NCBI RefSeq assembly: GCF_000429445.1
Contig: NZ_AUBW01000023.1
Span: forward strand, 1-64,000
Source of the DNA: Algoriphagus terrigena DSM 22685
Lineage (GTDB): Bacteria > Bacteroidota > Bacteroidia > Cytophagales > Cyclobacteriaceae
Direction: 5' to 3'
Length of the DNA: 64,000 bases
In this document: one piece after another, positions 42,715-51,557 of the stretch
Layout: each line of letters starts with the position of its first letter
How positions within the stretch are numbered: position 1 is the stretch's first letter
Made by a program: the position numbers and the translations under genes
Notes under the pieces: generated by a model
Told to the model about the DNA's origin: nothing
Database searches by the model: none
The model's input: only the letters and a program-made list of their open reading frames with translations

Positions 42715-45225
42715 TTACCAAGGTCTTGGCATTTTTTGTTCGCGAAGTGGGACAAAGACGAGCTCCTCGTCAGTTTCTTCAGTATTTACAAAAGGCTTAA
42801 ATCTTTTCAGGGTTTCAGGATCTTCGATGGCTTCTTTCCATTCGCAGGCATATCGCTCGACCAGTCCGTCCATCTCAGCTTCGAATTCCGCGGCCATGCC
42901 GAGGCAGTCTTCCACGACCACTTTTTTGAGGTATTCGATTCCCCCTTCCAATTTCTCCAGCCAAGGGGCAGTTCTGACGAGAGGCCCGGCAGTGCGGATG
43001 TAATAGATGAGGAATCGATCCAGGTATTTGATGCAGGTGTCGTCATCCAGCTGGGAAGCGAGCAGGATTGCGTGCTTCGGATTTGCGCCGCCATTGCCGC
43101 AGACATATAGGTTCCAGCCTCCCTCGACAGCGATAACTCCGAAGTCTTTGCCCCGGGCCTCGGCGCATTCGCGGATACATCCGGAGACCCCGCCTTTGAG
43201 CTTGTGGGGAGAGCGAAGTCCCTTGTAGCGCTCTTCGATGCGGATCGCAAAGCTCACGCTGTCATGCAGTCCAAAGCGGCACCAGGTCGAGCCAACGCAG
43301 CTTTTGACCGTTCTCAGGGATTTGCCGTAAGCGTGTCCGCTCTCGAATCCGGCGTCGATGAGTTCTTTCCAGATCATTGGCAGCTCATGAAGCTGGGCGC
43401 CAAATAGGTCAATCCGCTGTCCACCGGTGATCTTGGTGTAGAGATCAAACTTCTTTGCTACCTGGCCGAGCACAACCAGCTTCTCCGGGGTGATCTCTCC
43501 GCCCGCCACCCGTGGCACGACAGAGTAGGTTCCGTTTCGTTGGATGTTGGCCAGAAAGCGGTCATTCGAATCCTGGATTGCCACCTGCTTGTTGGCGGTT
43601 TCCATGAAGATACTGGCGAAGATCGAAGCCATCACCGGCTTGCAGATCTCGCAGCCGTGGCCTTTGCCGAAGGTGTCCAAGGCTTCATCGTATCCAGTGG
43701 TATTGTTGAGTTTTACCAAGTCAAAAAGCTCCTGTCTGCTGTATTCGAAATGCTCACAGATGGTTTCTTTGACCTCTTTTCCGAGAGACTTCAGTGTTTC
43801 TTTGACGATATCGACGACCATCGGCTTGCAACCGCCGCAGCTGGTAGAAGCTTTGGTATGCTTGATGACTCCCTTCAGATCCTGGCAGCATCCGCTTTTG
43901 ATGGCGTCGCAGATGGCTCCCTTTGACACCGCTTCGCAGGAACAGATCTGCGCGGTGTCCGGAAGATCGAGTACCGATCCGAGGAGGCTTTTTGATCCCG
44001 CTCCGCGTTGACCCAAGATCAGGTCTTCGGCGTTTTCGGGGAGTTTCATCCCATTGATGTAGAGCTGAAAGAGCGTATTGTAGTCAGATGAATCTCCGAC
44101 CAAGATGCCGCCCAACAGCCTGCTGCCGTCTTTGCTGATGTTGATTCGTTTATAGACTCCGCGCTGCTTGTTTTCGTATCGGATGGCGATTGCGTCCTCG
44201 CTTTCTACGAAAGGATCTCCGAATGAAGCCACCTCTGTGCCCACCAGTTTGAGCTGGGTTGACATGTCGATGGAGGGGCTCATGAGCTTGGTGCCACCGG
44301 CGATTTGATCCAGCGCCACGGCAGCCATCTCGTAGCCAGGGGCGACTAGGCCGTAGATGTTTTGATTGTAAAGGGCGACTTCCCCGATGGCATAGATGCC
44401 GGGTACGGAGGTTTCCATCCTGTTATTGACCACGATCCCGCCACGCTCGCCGACCGCGATTCCGGAGTTTCTCGCCAACTCATCCCTCGGTCTGATCCCG
44501 GCTGAGATGATGATCATATCTACCGCCAGCGTCGTGCCGTCAGTAAATTCGATTGCTTCAGTCTCACCGTCTCCGATGATTTCTTTGGAATTTTTGCCCA
44601 GATGCACTTTCAGTCCGATGCTTTGGATCTTGGATTGCAGCAAGTCCGATGCAGCCTGATCCAGCTGCCTTGGCATCAACTTGCCCGCAAACTCGATCAC
44701 GTGTGTGGTCATTCCGAGTTCTTTCGAGGCATTCGCAGCTTCCAAACCCAAGAGCCCACCGCCCAATACGGCCGACTGATACCTGCCTTTTGCCTTCAGC
44801 TTGTCAGAGTAGGTTTGGATTGCCTCCAGATCTTCAATAGTTCTATAGATGAATATCCCTTCTTTTTCAGAACCCTTGATTGTCGGGATAAAGGGAGAAG
44901 AACCGGTTGCGATGACCAGATGATCGTATTCGAAGGATTCATTTTTGTGGGTAACGACTTTTTTGTTTTCCGTATCGACAGACAGGATCATCTCGGAGGT
45001 TCTCAGCGTGATGCCATTGTCGGCGTACCAGTCTCTCGGTGCCATGAGTAGCTCGTCGGGAGATTCCAAAGTGAAATACTCACTTAAGTGCACGCGATCG
45101 TAGGCGGGTCTGTTTTCTTCTCCGAAAACCAGAATGTCAAATTGATCGCGGTTGGGGTGGGAGATCAGTTTTTCGCAAAACTTGTAACCTACCATTCCGT
45201 TGCCTACCAAGATTATCCTTTCCAT
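42715..45225 (-). CDS. nirB: nitrite reductase large subunit NirB
   Basis: An 836-residue siroheme enzyme reducing nitrite to ammonium with NAD(P)H. FAD domain (IILVGNGMVGYKFCEKL), NAD domain (AVLGGGLLGLEAANAS), a BFD-like [2Fe-2S] region near 428-468 (CSCEAVSKGAICDAI ... SCGGCKP) and a second Cys-rich segment near 530 (GCEICKPV), ferredoxin-half domain (PRVAGGEITPEKLVVLGQ), and the 4Fe-4S/siroheme motif C-x5-C (SCVGSTWCRFG, about 641-647) with C-x3-C (GCIREC, about 679-683). First gene of the minus-strand operon nirB-nirD-DUF4202-narX-narL. TACGTA elements lie 4-80 bases upstream of its start. Confidence 0.96.
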   Translation of the reverse strand: MERIILVGNGMVGYKFCEKLISHPNRDQFDILVFGEENRPAYDRVHLSEYFTLESPDELLMAPRDWYADNGITLRTSEMILSVDTENKKVVTHKNESFEYDHLVIATGSSPFIPTIKGSEKEGIFIYRTIEDLEAIQTYSDKLKAKGRYQSAVLGGGLLGLEAANASKELGMTTHVIEFAGKLMPRQLDQAASDLLQSKIQSIGLKVHLGKNSKEIIGDGETEAIEFTDGTTLAVDMIIISAGIRPRDELARNSGIAVGERGGIVVNNRMETSVPGIYAIGEVALYNQNIYGLVAPGYEMAAVALDQIAGGTKLMSPSIDMSTQLKLVGTEVASFGDPFVESEDAIAIRYENKQRGVYKRINISKDGSRLLGGILVGDSSDYNTLFQLYINGMKLPENAEDLILGQRGAGSKSLLGSVLDLPDTAQICSCEAVSKGAICDAIKSGCCQDLKGVIKHTKASTSCGGCKPMVVDIVKETLKSLGKEVKETICEHFEYSRQELFDLVKLNNTTGYDEALDTFGKGHGCEICKPVMASIFASIFMETANKQVAIQDSNDRFLANIQRNGTYSVVPRVAGGEITPEKLVVLGQVAKKFDLYTKITGGQRIDLFGAQLHELPMIWKELIDAGFESGHAYGKSLRTVKSCVGSTWCRFGLHDSVSFAIRIEERYKGLRSPHKLKGGVSGCIRECAEARGKDFGVIAVEGGWNLYVCGNGGANPKHAILLASQLDDDTCIKYLDRFLIYYIRTAGPLVRTAPWLEKLEGGIEYLKKVVVEDCLGMAAEFEAEMDGLVERYACEWKEAIEDPETLKRFKPFVNTEETDEELVFVPLREQKMPRPW

Positions 45226-45228
45226 ATC

Positions 45229-45307
45229 TACGTAATTTGAATTAAAGGTAAGTAAATATACGTATTTATTGATTTCAGATCCAAGAGAAAAAAGATTTTT
45301 CTACGTA
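45229..45307. promoter_or_regulatory. candidate operators upstream of nirB
   Basis: TACGTA at 45229-45234, TAAGTA at 45249-45254, TACGTA at 45259-45264 (inside AAATATACGTATTT) and TACGTA at 45302-45307. A further TACGTAAGTATT occurs at 45508-45519. They match the half-sites at moeA, the porin and narK. Confidence 0.5.
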
Positions 45308-45550
45308 AAAATTTCAAAAACTAGATTAGGGTCTCGCGGGGATATTGATGTATGAATTGATAAATGTGGTTCTAATTGAGCCTCGTATGTGGGATAGTGA
45401 ATAAAAAGGGCAAAAATTATGGCTGTAATATTCCCAGTTAGAGCCAATCTATTCTCTTTTCGATATCGAATCTAATAGCGTTTCGAGTGGATAGGGACTT
45501 TTCTGTCTACGTAAGTATTTTATTGGGTGCGGGATAGTTCCACCAAGTCC
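45308..45550. other. intergenic, AT-rich, no gene recognised
   Basis: The divergent region between nirB and the small secreted protein. Apart from one more TACGTA element (45508) I see no gene, RNA or hairpin with a T tract. Confidence 0.45.
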
Positions 45551-45578
45551 TTGATTTGACTTGGGTTTCCTATCTTTG
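45551..45578 (+). promoter_or_regulatory. promoter for the small secreted protein
   Basis: TTG at 45551-45553 and TATCTTTG at 45571-45578 (17-base spacing) match the Bacteroidota -33/-7 pattern. The start codon at 45583 is only 4 bases after the -7 element, so the transcript may start at or very near the ATG (leaderless). Confidence 0.6.
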
Positions 45579-45582
45579 GCCA

Positions 45583-45906
45583 ATGAAGTTTTTTTCCCTG
45601 ATCATCGGAGCATTTGTTTTCTACCTCTCGGTCATGCCTTGCTGCGAGGCCGACGACTCCTGTGTTGCACTTCATGATGGAATTGAAGAGACTTTGCCCG
45701 TAGATCACGATACAGAAGCCGAATCTCCCTGTTCTCCATTTTATTCCTGTGGCACCTGCTTCGGATTTGTTGCCGAACGTGCCGTTGATCTTACGCTGAT
45801 TTTTCAATCAAGCGGATTCAGAGATGAGATTCCGCATTTTACCCTGATTCAGCCAGCTGGCTATTTTTTCCCGCTGATCAAGCCGCCCAGCGTTCTGCCG
45901 GGGTAG
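45583..45906 (+). CDS. small secreted Cys-rich protein before a TonB receptor
   Basis: A 107-residue preprotein with signal MKFFSLIIGAFVFYLSVMP. The mature part has paired cysteines (CCEADDSC, SPCSPFYSCGTCFGF) and acidic/His residues, then a hydrophobic C-terminal half. Similar small proteins (DUF6660-like in my recollection) precede metal-related TonB receptors in Bacteroidota. The ATG at 45583 is used; a TTG at 45556 in frame would hide the signal. Probably cotranscribed with the receptor 70 bases downstream. Function unknown; a metal-handling role is inferred. Confidence 0.65.
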   Translation: MKFFSLIIGAFVFYLSVMPCCEADDSCVALHDGIEETLPVDHDTEAESPCSPFYSCGTCFGFVAERAVDLTLIFQSSGFRDEIPHFTLIQPAGYFFPLIKPPSVLPG

Positions 45907-45976
45907 TTGATTATTTGATCTCCTTCTTTTAAAAAGGACACCTATTTACATTTTCTTAAATCTTAGAAATCTTCCA

Positions 45977-48151
45977 ATGACAAAGTATATTTTGCTCTGT
46001 CTGGCGATGTTTTGGGCAAATCTTGCTTTCTCCCAAAACTCCTACAGAGCTATAGTAAAAGACCATGAGACCGACCAACCGCTGCCTGGCGCCAGCGTTC
46101 AGGTGTTAGAGTTAGGTAAGGGAGGTGTTGCTGACGAAAGTGGCGCTGTCTTGATCGAAGAGCTCCCAAATGGGATCTACACCCTTGAAGTGAGGTTTTT
46201 GGGCTTTGAGACGCTGAAGTTCCAAAGGACTTTTCCTATGGAATCCGGCGCGGAACCTGAGGTCCTTTTTCTCCACAACCATGAAGATGAACTGGAGGAG
46301 TTGGTCGTACAGTCGACGCGAAGCACCCGTCTGATTGAGGATGTGCCGACCCGCGTGGAGATCATTGCGGGCGAGGAATTAGCCGAAAAAGGCAACATGA
46401 AGCCCGGCGACATCCGAATGCTCCTGAATGAAAGCACCGGAATCCAGACGCAGCAAACCTCCGCGACCAGCTACAATTCCAGCATCCGGATTCAGGGCCT
46501 GGACGGCAAATACACGCAACTGCTGCGGGATGGGCTGCCGCTCTATGGTGGGTATTCCGGTGGCTTGAGCTTGATGCAGATCGCTCCACTGGACTTGGCT
46601 CAGGTGGAGGTGGTGAAAGGTTCCTCCTCTACACTCTACGGCGGCGGTGCGATCGCCGGTTTGGTCAACCTGATTTCTAAAAAGCCTACGGAGGAACCGG
46701 AATTGGGCATTTTGCTCAACGGAACTTCCGCTTTGGGATTGGACGCGAGTGCGTTTTATGCGGAGGATTTTGGGAAAATCGGAACCACCGTCTTCGCTTC
46801 CTATAACAAAGGAACGGCTTACGATCCGGCGGACATTGGCTTGACGGCGATTCCCGAGTTTGACCGATTCACCCTGAATCCGAAGATTTATTGGGAGATC
46901 AACGAAGTGTCAGACCTGATGTTGGGAGTCAATCTGATGAAAGAAGACCGCTTGGGCGGAAATGTGGATTTCATTAAACGTGAGTCCGTAGTTGATCCTT
47001 ATTTTGAGGAAAACCTCACCGAAAGGATTTCCACCCAGCTGGATTTTACGCGGGAGCTTTCGTCTGACACTCGTCTGAATGTCAAGAACAGCATCAGTTT
47101 CTACGACAGAAGCATTGAGATCCCTGACTATCAGTTTGCCGGAACGCAGTGGTCCACTTTCAGCGAGGTTAATGTGAGCCGTGTCGGGTCTAAAGCTGAA
47201 TGGATTGGTGGACTCAACTTTTGGTCAGATCGTTTTGTTCAAAGCGCTGGGAATCCCAACGAACCGCTGGATTACAAGTTGAACACGATAGGAGGCTTTG
47301 TCCAAAATATCTGGAATATCTCAGAGCAATGGACAATGGAATCCGGATTCCGGTTGGATTACCAGAAGGAGTATGGTGTGTTTGCTTTGCCGAGGCTTTC
47401 GGTGATGGTGGAGCCGAGCGAACTGCTGACGTTGCGTTTTGGTGGCGGTCTTGGCTATAAGCCTCCGACGGTTTTCTCAGAGGAAGCGGAGCGGCTTCAG
47501 TTCCAAAACATCCTGCCCATCGACCCGACTGAAGTACATGCTGAGCGGTCAGCCGGCGCTAATCTGGACGCAAACTACCGGCTGGCGATGGGGGAAGAGC
47601 TGACATTGAATGTAAATGCACTGCTGTTCTGGACCCAAATTCAAGACCCCTTGGTTTTGACGGCCGCTGGTGGGTTTTATGAGTTTCAACAGCCGCAGGG
47701 GGAGCTGCAGACCCAGGGACTGGAGCTCAATCTGAAATGGGAGTACCGGGATTTGAAATTGTTTGTGGGGTACACATTGGCAGATGTCGATCAGCACTAC
47801 GATGGAACGAGCGCCACGTATCCTTTGGTGGCCAAGCATCGGCTCAACAACGTGCTGATGTATGAAAAGCACGAGAATTTCCGCATTGGTCTGGAGGCGT
47901 ATTATTTCAGTCCGCAACTGCTCAATGACGGCGCGACGGGTAAGTCCTACTGGATCATGGGGCTGATGACCGAAAAGTCGTTTGGCGAGCGGGTTTCTGT
48001 GTTTTTGAACTTCGAAAACTTCCTTGACGCCAGACAGACGAGGTTTGACACCATCTATACTGGGTCGATCAGCAATCCTGAATTCCGGGATATCTATGCG
48101 CCGGTGGATGGATTTGTGATCAATGGCGGGGTAAAACTGCGGGTTTTATAG
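45977..48151 (+). CDS. TonB-dependent receptor (probably metal or siderophore)
   Basis: A 724-residue outer membrane active transporter. Signal peptide to about 19 (AFSQ), then a carboxypeptidase-D-regulatory-like domain (RAIVKDHETDQPLPGASVQVLE), TonB box/plug region (RSTRLIEDVPTRVEIIAGEEL, NESTGIQTQQTS), and a barrel ending in NGGVKLRVL. The plug motif RIQGLDGKYTQLLRDGLPLYG is conserved in siderophore and cobalamin/copper receptors. Preceded by a small Cys-rich secreted protein, so a metal or metallophore ligand is more likely than a sugar; no SusD partner. Confidence 0.9.
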   Translation: MTKYILLCLAMFWANLAFSQNSYRAIVKDHETDQPLPGASVQVLELGKGGVADESGAVLIEELPNGIYTLEVRFLGFETLKFQRTFPMESGAEPEVLFLHNHEDELEELVVQSTRSTRLIEDVPTRVEIIAGEELAEKGNMKPGDIRMLLNESTGIQTQQTSATSYNSSIRIQGLDGKYTQLLRDGLPLYGGYSGGLSLMQIAPLDLAQVEVVKGSSSTLYGGGAIAGLVNLISKKPTEEPELGILLNGTSALGLDASAFYAEDFGKIGTTVFASYNKGTAYDPADIGLTAIPEFDRFTLNPKIYWEINEVSDLMLGVNLMKEDRLGGNVDFIKRESVVDPYFEENLTERISTQLDFTRELSSDTRLNVKNSISFYDRSIEIPDYQFAGTQWSTFSEVNVSRVGSKAEWIGGLNFWSDRFVQSAGNPNEPLDYKLNTIGGFVQNIWNISEQWTMESGFRLDYQKEYGVFALPRLSVMVEPSELLTLRFGGGLGYKPPTVFSEEAERLQFQNILPIDPTEVHAERSAGANLDANYRLAMGEELTLNVNALLFWTQIQDPLVLTAAGGFYEFQQPQGELQTQGLELNLKWEYRDLKLFVGYTLADVDQHYDGTSATYPLVAKHRLNNVLMYEKHENFRIGLEAYYFSPQLLNDGATGKSYWIMGLMTEKSFGERVSVFLNFENFLDARQTRFDTIYTGSISNPEFRDIYAPVDGFVINGGVKLRVL

Positions 48152-48302
48152 CTAAAAAGAGGAAAGGAGCTGTTTTGCGATTTAGGCAGGACGGTTCCTT
48201 CTTGTTTTTTTAACGTTTTTAGTCTGTGTTTCAGTGACTTCTAATGGACAAAAATTATTGAGTGAACGTAAAAAAAAATGCTACTTTTTTGTTTCTGGGA
48301 GT

Positions 48303-48328
48303 AAAAATACCCAGTACTGGGTATTTTT
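48303..48328. promoter_or_regulatory. perfect 26-bp palindrome, TACCCAGTACTGGGTA core
   Basis: AAAAATACCCAGT directly followed by its reverse complement ACTGGGTATTTTT. It ends 17 bases before a TAACTTTG -7 element, placing it over the -33 region of the 48376 gene. No stem-plus-T-tract geometry that would suggest a terminator for the receptor, although T residues follow; I read it as an operator. Confidence 0.6.
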
Positions 48329-48345
48329 TAACCGCCCTCGTTTTA

Positions 48346-48353
48346 TAACTTTG
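48346..48353 (+). promoter_or_regulatory. -7 element for the 115-residue protein
   Basis: TAACTTTG fits TAnnTTTG, 22 bases before the ATG at 48376. A -33 TTG is not evident; the palindrome at 48303-48328 covers that region, suggesting that a bound activator could replace it. Confidence 0.5.
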
Positions 48354-48375
48354 TTAAACACTAATTTTTTACATA

Positions 48376-48723
48376 ATGAAGACGAACACAATTGTTAAAA
48401 GCGTCAACTCAATGGCAGCTTCCACTCTTTCCCCAAAAACCCATACTCCGGAGTTAAATGGCAGAGATTCTGGTTTTTGGACTGAACAAAGTTGCCAGAA
48501 CGGTAAGCTACCCACCCACAGGATCAAGGTGAAAAGCAACTGCGAGAAGAAGCGGTTTTGGGCAAAGCAAACTCACAAGAAACATGAAGATGGAGTGACT
48601 GAGCGGACCGACCTTGATGTCACCACAAATTTTGTGATTGATTACATGCCGCTTTGCTGTGAAGAGGACTGGGAGATGATAGCATATTCTCTTGCAAAGG
48701 ATCAGGCAAACCGAATCAGCTGA
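48376..48723 (+). CDS. hypothetical small protein downstream of a palindromic operator
   Basis: A 115-residue protein not recognised. It is Ser/Thr/Lys-rich at its N-terminus (MKTNTIVKSVNSMAASTLSP), without signal peptide, basic in the middle (KKRFWAKQTHKKHED) and acidic and Cys-containing near the end (DYMPLCCEEDWEMIAYSL). The ATG at 48376 has a -7 element 22 bases upstream. Stand-alone, with the ClC gene 98 bases downstream. No function proposed. Confidence 0.6.
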   Translation: MKTNTIVKSVNSMAASTLSPKTHTPELNGRDSGFWTEQSCQNGKLPTHRIKVKSNCEKKRFWAKQTHKKHEDGVTERTDLDVTTNFVIDYMPLCCEEDWEMIAYSLAKDQANRIS

Positions 48724-48798
48724 GGCCAGTTGAGCGTATTCCGTTTCGGTGCCTTCCAGACTCAGCAGGCTGGATAAAATCAGTTTTTTCTTTCTGAA

Positions 48799-48821
48799 TT
48801 GACTCTATTGGACTTACTTCG
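48799..48821 (+). promoter_or_regulatory. possible leaderless promoter of the ClC gene
   Basis: TTG at 48799-48801 and TTACTTCG at 48814-48821, which overlaps the GTG start. The same TTACTTCG occurs 25 bases before the regulator start at 51614. The element departs from TAnnTTTG, so confidence is low. Confidence 0.3.
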
Positions 48822-50119
48822 TGGTCCTTTTAAGTGATGTCATTTTGGAAATACAGAAAAAACGCAAGCTGATTCGATACGCCAACCTATTGGATCAGCC
48901 GATCCGTCTCAGCCCGTTTTTGTTCAGCAGAGACTTTTTTCTTTGGGCCATCTTGGGTCTGATCGGCGGTACCATTGCGGGAGTCTACTGGATCGCTTTG
49001 GAGACGGTGACGCATTGGTTTGGAGTGTTTAAGGGTTGGGAGGTCGTGCCACTGATGACAATTGCAGGATTGCTGGCTGGCCTGGTGATCCACTTTATCG
49101 GCGATCCGGGAGAGATTCATTTGATCGTAAACAACATCAGATTCAACAAGGGGAAACTCAATCCCAAAAACAATCCTTCAATGATCCTGTCCTCTCTGCT
49201 CTGTGTAGCCTCGGGAGGAAGCTTGGGCCCGGAGGCTCCGCTGGTTCAGGTGACTGGATCCACCGGAACTTGGCTTGGCAAGATGCTGCGCCTAAAAGGC
49301 GAGGCGCTGCGAACCTATAGCATAGCGGGGATGGCGTCGGGATTTACGGCACTGTTTGGTGCTCCGCTTGGAGGGAGCCTCTTTGCTCTGGAGATCCTGC
49401 ATCACAAGCACATGATGGAGTACTATCGCGCTGTGATACCTGCCTTGGTTGCCAGCTGCTTCAGCTACGTGGTTTTTGCGCTCATTGTCCATCTCGGATT
49501 GGGCCCCACGTGGGATTTTCCCAGCTATACTTATGGGGGAATTTTCGATTTTGGGTTTGCGGCTTTGGTGGGAATTGTCGCCTCTGCTGTCGCTTGGCTG
49601 TTTATTTATTGCACAAAAATCTGTAAGAAGCTCTTCGAGCAAAAGCCGCTGCCGATCTATGTCAAGACGACGATTGGTGGATTTTTACTAGGTTGGATTT
49701 CCTTTTATTTGCCCATCACCCGATATTTTGGTCATCATGAGATCAACGAGCTGATCAGCCAAACCTTGACTTGGGAGGTGTTGGTAGCGGTGTTGCTCTT
49801 CAAGATCTTGGCCATCTCCATCACCGTGACGTCCGGCTGGAGAGGCGGATTTATCATCCCGCTATTTTTTGTAGGTACAGCACTTGGACTGTTGATTTGC
49901 CAGTTGTTTCCGGGCCTCAATATTACGTTAGTAATCGTGAGCTGCATGGCGGCGATCAATGCATGCGTGACCCGGACCCCGGTAAGCACCACGATTCTGT
50001 TAACTGTGCTGACAGGATTTGGACACTTCGTCCCGATCTTGATCGCGAGTATGACTGGGTATTTTTTGGCGCCCAAGATCCCGTTTATTCATTCTCAGCT
50101 TAAAGACACAAAAGAGTAG
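48821..50119 (+). CDS. ClC-family chloride channel or transporter
   Basis: A 432-residue multi-helix inner-membrane protein. Selectivity-filter segments GGSLGPEAPLVQ and FGAPLGGSLFALE correspond to the two anion-binding loops of ClC proteins (GxxGPxxP-like and FxAPLxG); the segment TVTSGWRGGFIIPLFF is the later conserved loop. The usual GREGP is GSLGPEA here, as in a bacterial subgroup. No CBS domains. The start is a GTG at 48821; no in-frame ATG nearby. Anion exchange or channel role cannot be told. Isolated gene. Confidence 0.9.
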   Translation: MVLLSDVILEIQKKRKLIRYANLLDQPIRLSPFLFSRDFFLWAILGLIGGTIAGVYWIALETVTHWFGVFKGWEVVPLMTIAGLLAGLVIHFIGDPGEIHLIVNNIRFNKGKLNPKNNPSMILSSLLCVASGGSLGPEAPLVQVTGSTGTWLGKMLRLKGEALRTYSIAGMASGFTALFGAPLGGSLFALEILHHKHMMEYYRAVIPALVASCFSYVVFALIVHLGLGPTWDFPSYTYGGIFDFGFAALVGIVASAVAWLFIYCTKICKKLFEQKPLPIYVKTTIGGFLLGWISFYLPITRYFGHHEINELISQTLTWEVLVAVLLFKILAISITVTSGWRGGFIIPLFFVGTALGLLICQLFPGLNITLVIVSCMAAINACVTRTPVSTTILLTVLTGFGHFVPILIASMTGYFLAPKIPFIHSQLKDTKE

Positions 50120-50679
50120 GGGCTGAAAGGACTTCATGCGCTCGTTTGGCGATCGTGAGTTCGGCGGGTCATGGGGGTTTTCAAGCATGATTGGAGCGAT
50201 TTTTTGAGCTGACAAAGATTTGTAAAGTCGGTCATCACGCACCTCCAGAGCGTGAATAATTTTCCACATCATGGCCAAAAAAAGTCCCTAGGACACGAAT
50301 TCCCCTGTTTTATTTTGCTTTTCCCAAAAAAATAAAACTGCATTTCCACGGCCTTTTCGGGGCAGGGGCGCTGATTTTTAACGGCCGGCAGGGACTGGTA
50401 TGGATATGGAATTGTCTTTATCCAAACCGGGGAAATTATGAAGGACAGCAATCCAGAAAACCCTTCACTCGAACTGCAGATCATCCGAAAATTATGTTTG
50501 GAGAGGAATCTGAAAATAGCAGGTGAAACTCCTGCTGCAGGATTTGTGCAGAAAAGCAAACGTCTGAAAATCCCGCTGCAGATAGATCCTGTGCCACGCA
50601 GTGAGGGGTTGAGGTTGTCGCCTTAGTCTGAAGGTCTCCCCGAATTTTAAAGAGAATATCCATCTTAAATCCAAAGCAA
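50120..50679. other. 560-base gap, no supported gene
   Basis: No recognisable gene. A 62-residue open frame at 50438-50626 has no family features or RBS. Local hairpins occur (AGCAGG-TGAAACT-CCTGCT at 50518-50536), and the left part is AT-rich. It may contain regulatory DNA for the Cys-rich protein. Confidence 0.4.
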
Positions 50680-51066
50680 ATGACCCTTGTTTTAATGAAA
50701 AGCAATTTGACAGTAGCGCTCACAAACTGTATCCGCGACTGTGCCGGTTTGATACGGAAGTTTGAAGCTGATCCAAAATCAGCGGTATATGTGACCAAGG
50801 CGATGGAATGCAGGGCCACCTGCTTGGAATGTCTGGAGGCCTATGAAGCGACCCAATTCGCAGTAAGAGGTCTTCTTCTCCATGCCGTGACCCATGCTTG
50901 CAACTCTTTCTTGAGGATGGCGCGATTTTCCGAAGATCAAACGATTCAGAAATGCATTGATTCTTGCCGGGCGGCTATTGAAGAATGTGGCCATCTGACA
51001 GGTGATCAGGATTTTGCAACCTTTTTGTCTCCGACGGTTACAGCTTCGACAGCACGCTCCGCATGA
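50680..51066 (+). CDS. Cys-rich four-helix protein (copper-storage-like)
   Basis: A 128-residue cytoplasmic protein (ATG at 50680; a second ATG at 50695 is also possible). The first helix has CIRDC, then CRATCLEC, HAC and CIDSCRAAIEECGH, giving repeated C-x3-C pairs along predicted helices, as in the DUF326/Csp copper-storage four-helix bundle. No signal peptide, so it would be a cytosolic (Csp3-like) form. It lies between a ClC gene and a small charged protein, near a metal-linked TonB receptor. Confidence 0.65.
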   Translation: MTLVLMKSNLTVALTNCIRDCAGLIRKFEADPKSAVYVTKAMECRATCLECLEAYEATQFAVRGLLLHAVTHACNSFLRMARFSEDQTIQKCIDSCRAAIEECGHLTGDQDFATFLSPTVTASTARSA

Positions 51067-51173
51067 TTCCTGCGCCCTTCAGTAGCACCAGGACATCTTC
51101 CGCTGTGTCAATGACCGCAGCGGATTTGATGGCCTATACTATTTACTCTTTGAAAACTTAAACTTCAACAGCC

Positions 51174-51341
51174 ATGAAAAACAAAGAAGCCAACAAGAAA
51201 CCAGCTCCTACATATCAGAAAGTTAGAAAGGTGTCTCCTCTAGGAAATCTGGAACAAGAACCGCCGACTAGGAATGAGAAACCTCACAGCGAGTTTATAG
51301 ATGAAGAATCAAATATTACCAAAAAGAAGCCGGGCGCCTGA
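51174..51341 (+). CDS. small charged hypothetical protein (55 residues)
   Basis: Short gene from ATG 51174 to TGA 51341. Start MKNKEANKKPAPTYQKVRKV, end NITKKKPGA; rich in Lys, Glu, Pro and Asn, no hydrophobic segment, probably disordered. A Bacteroidota-like promoter lies just upstream (TTTG near 51124 and CTCTTTG at 51145-51151). No homologue recognised. The promoter is the main support, as the composition alone is weak evidence. Confidence 0.45.
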   Translation: MKNKEANKKPAPTYQKVRKVSPLGNLEQEPPTRNEKPHSEFIDEESNITKKKPGA

Positions 51342-51557
51342 AACCTGTGTTTTCGCTGGATGCGTGGAACGGCACAAAGCTGCTCGGATCTCGAATTCGA
51401 TTTTTTTCAATTTTTTGGACCGCCTCCGAGCTATCGCCAGGCGACGGGGTAGCCTCACGGCTTTTTTGCAAACAGAAAATAAAAGTTTTTTCCTCTTAGG
51501 ACTATCTGTCTTGAGAGCGGTAAAGTCACTTTTCTATTTGAAAGGAAGCGGCCCTTT

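Noticed and set aside
50438..50626. 62-residue frame MKDSNPENPSLE
   Set aside because: No homology signal and weak start context; could be real, but not supportable.
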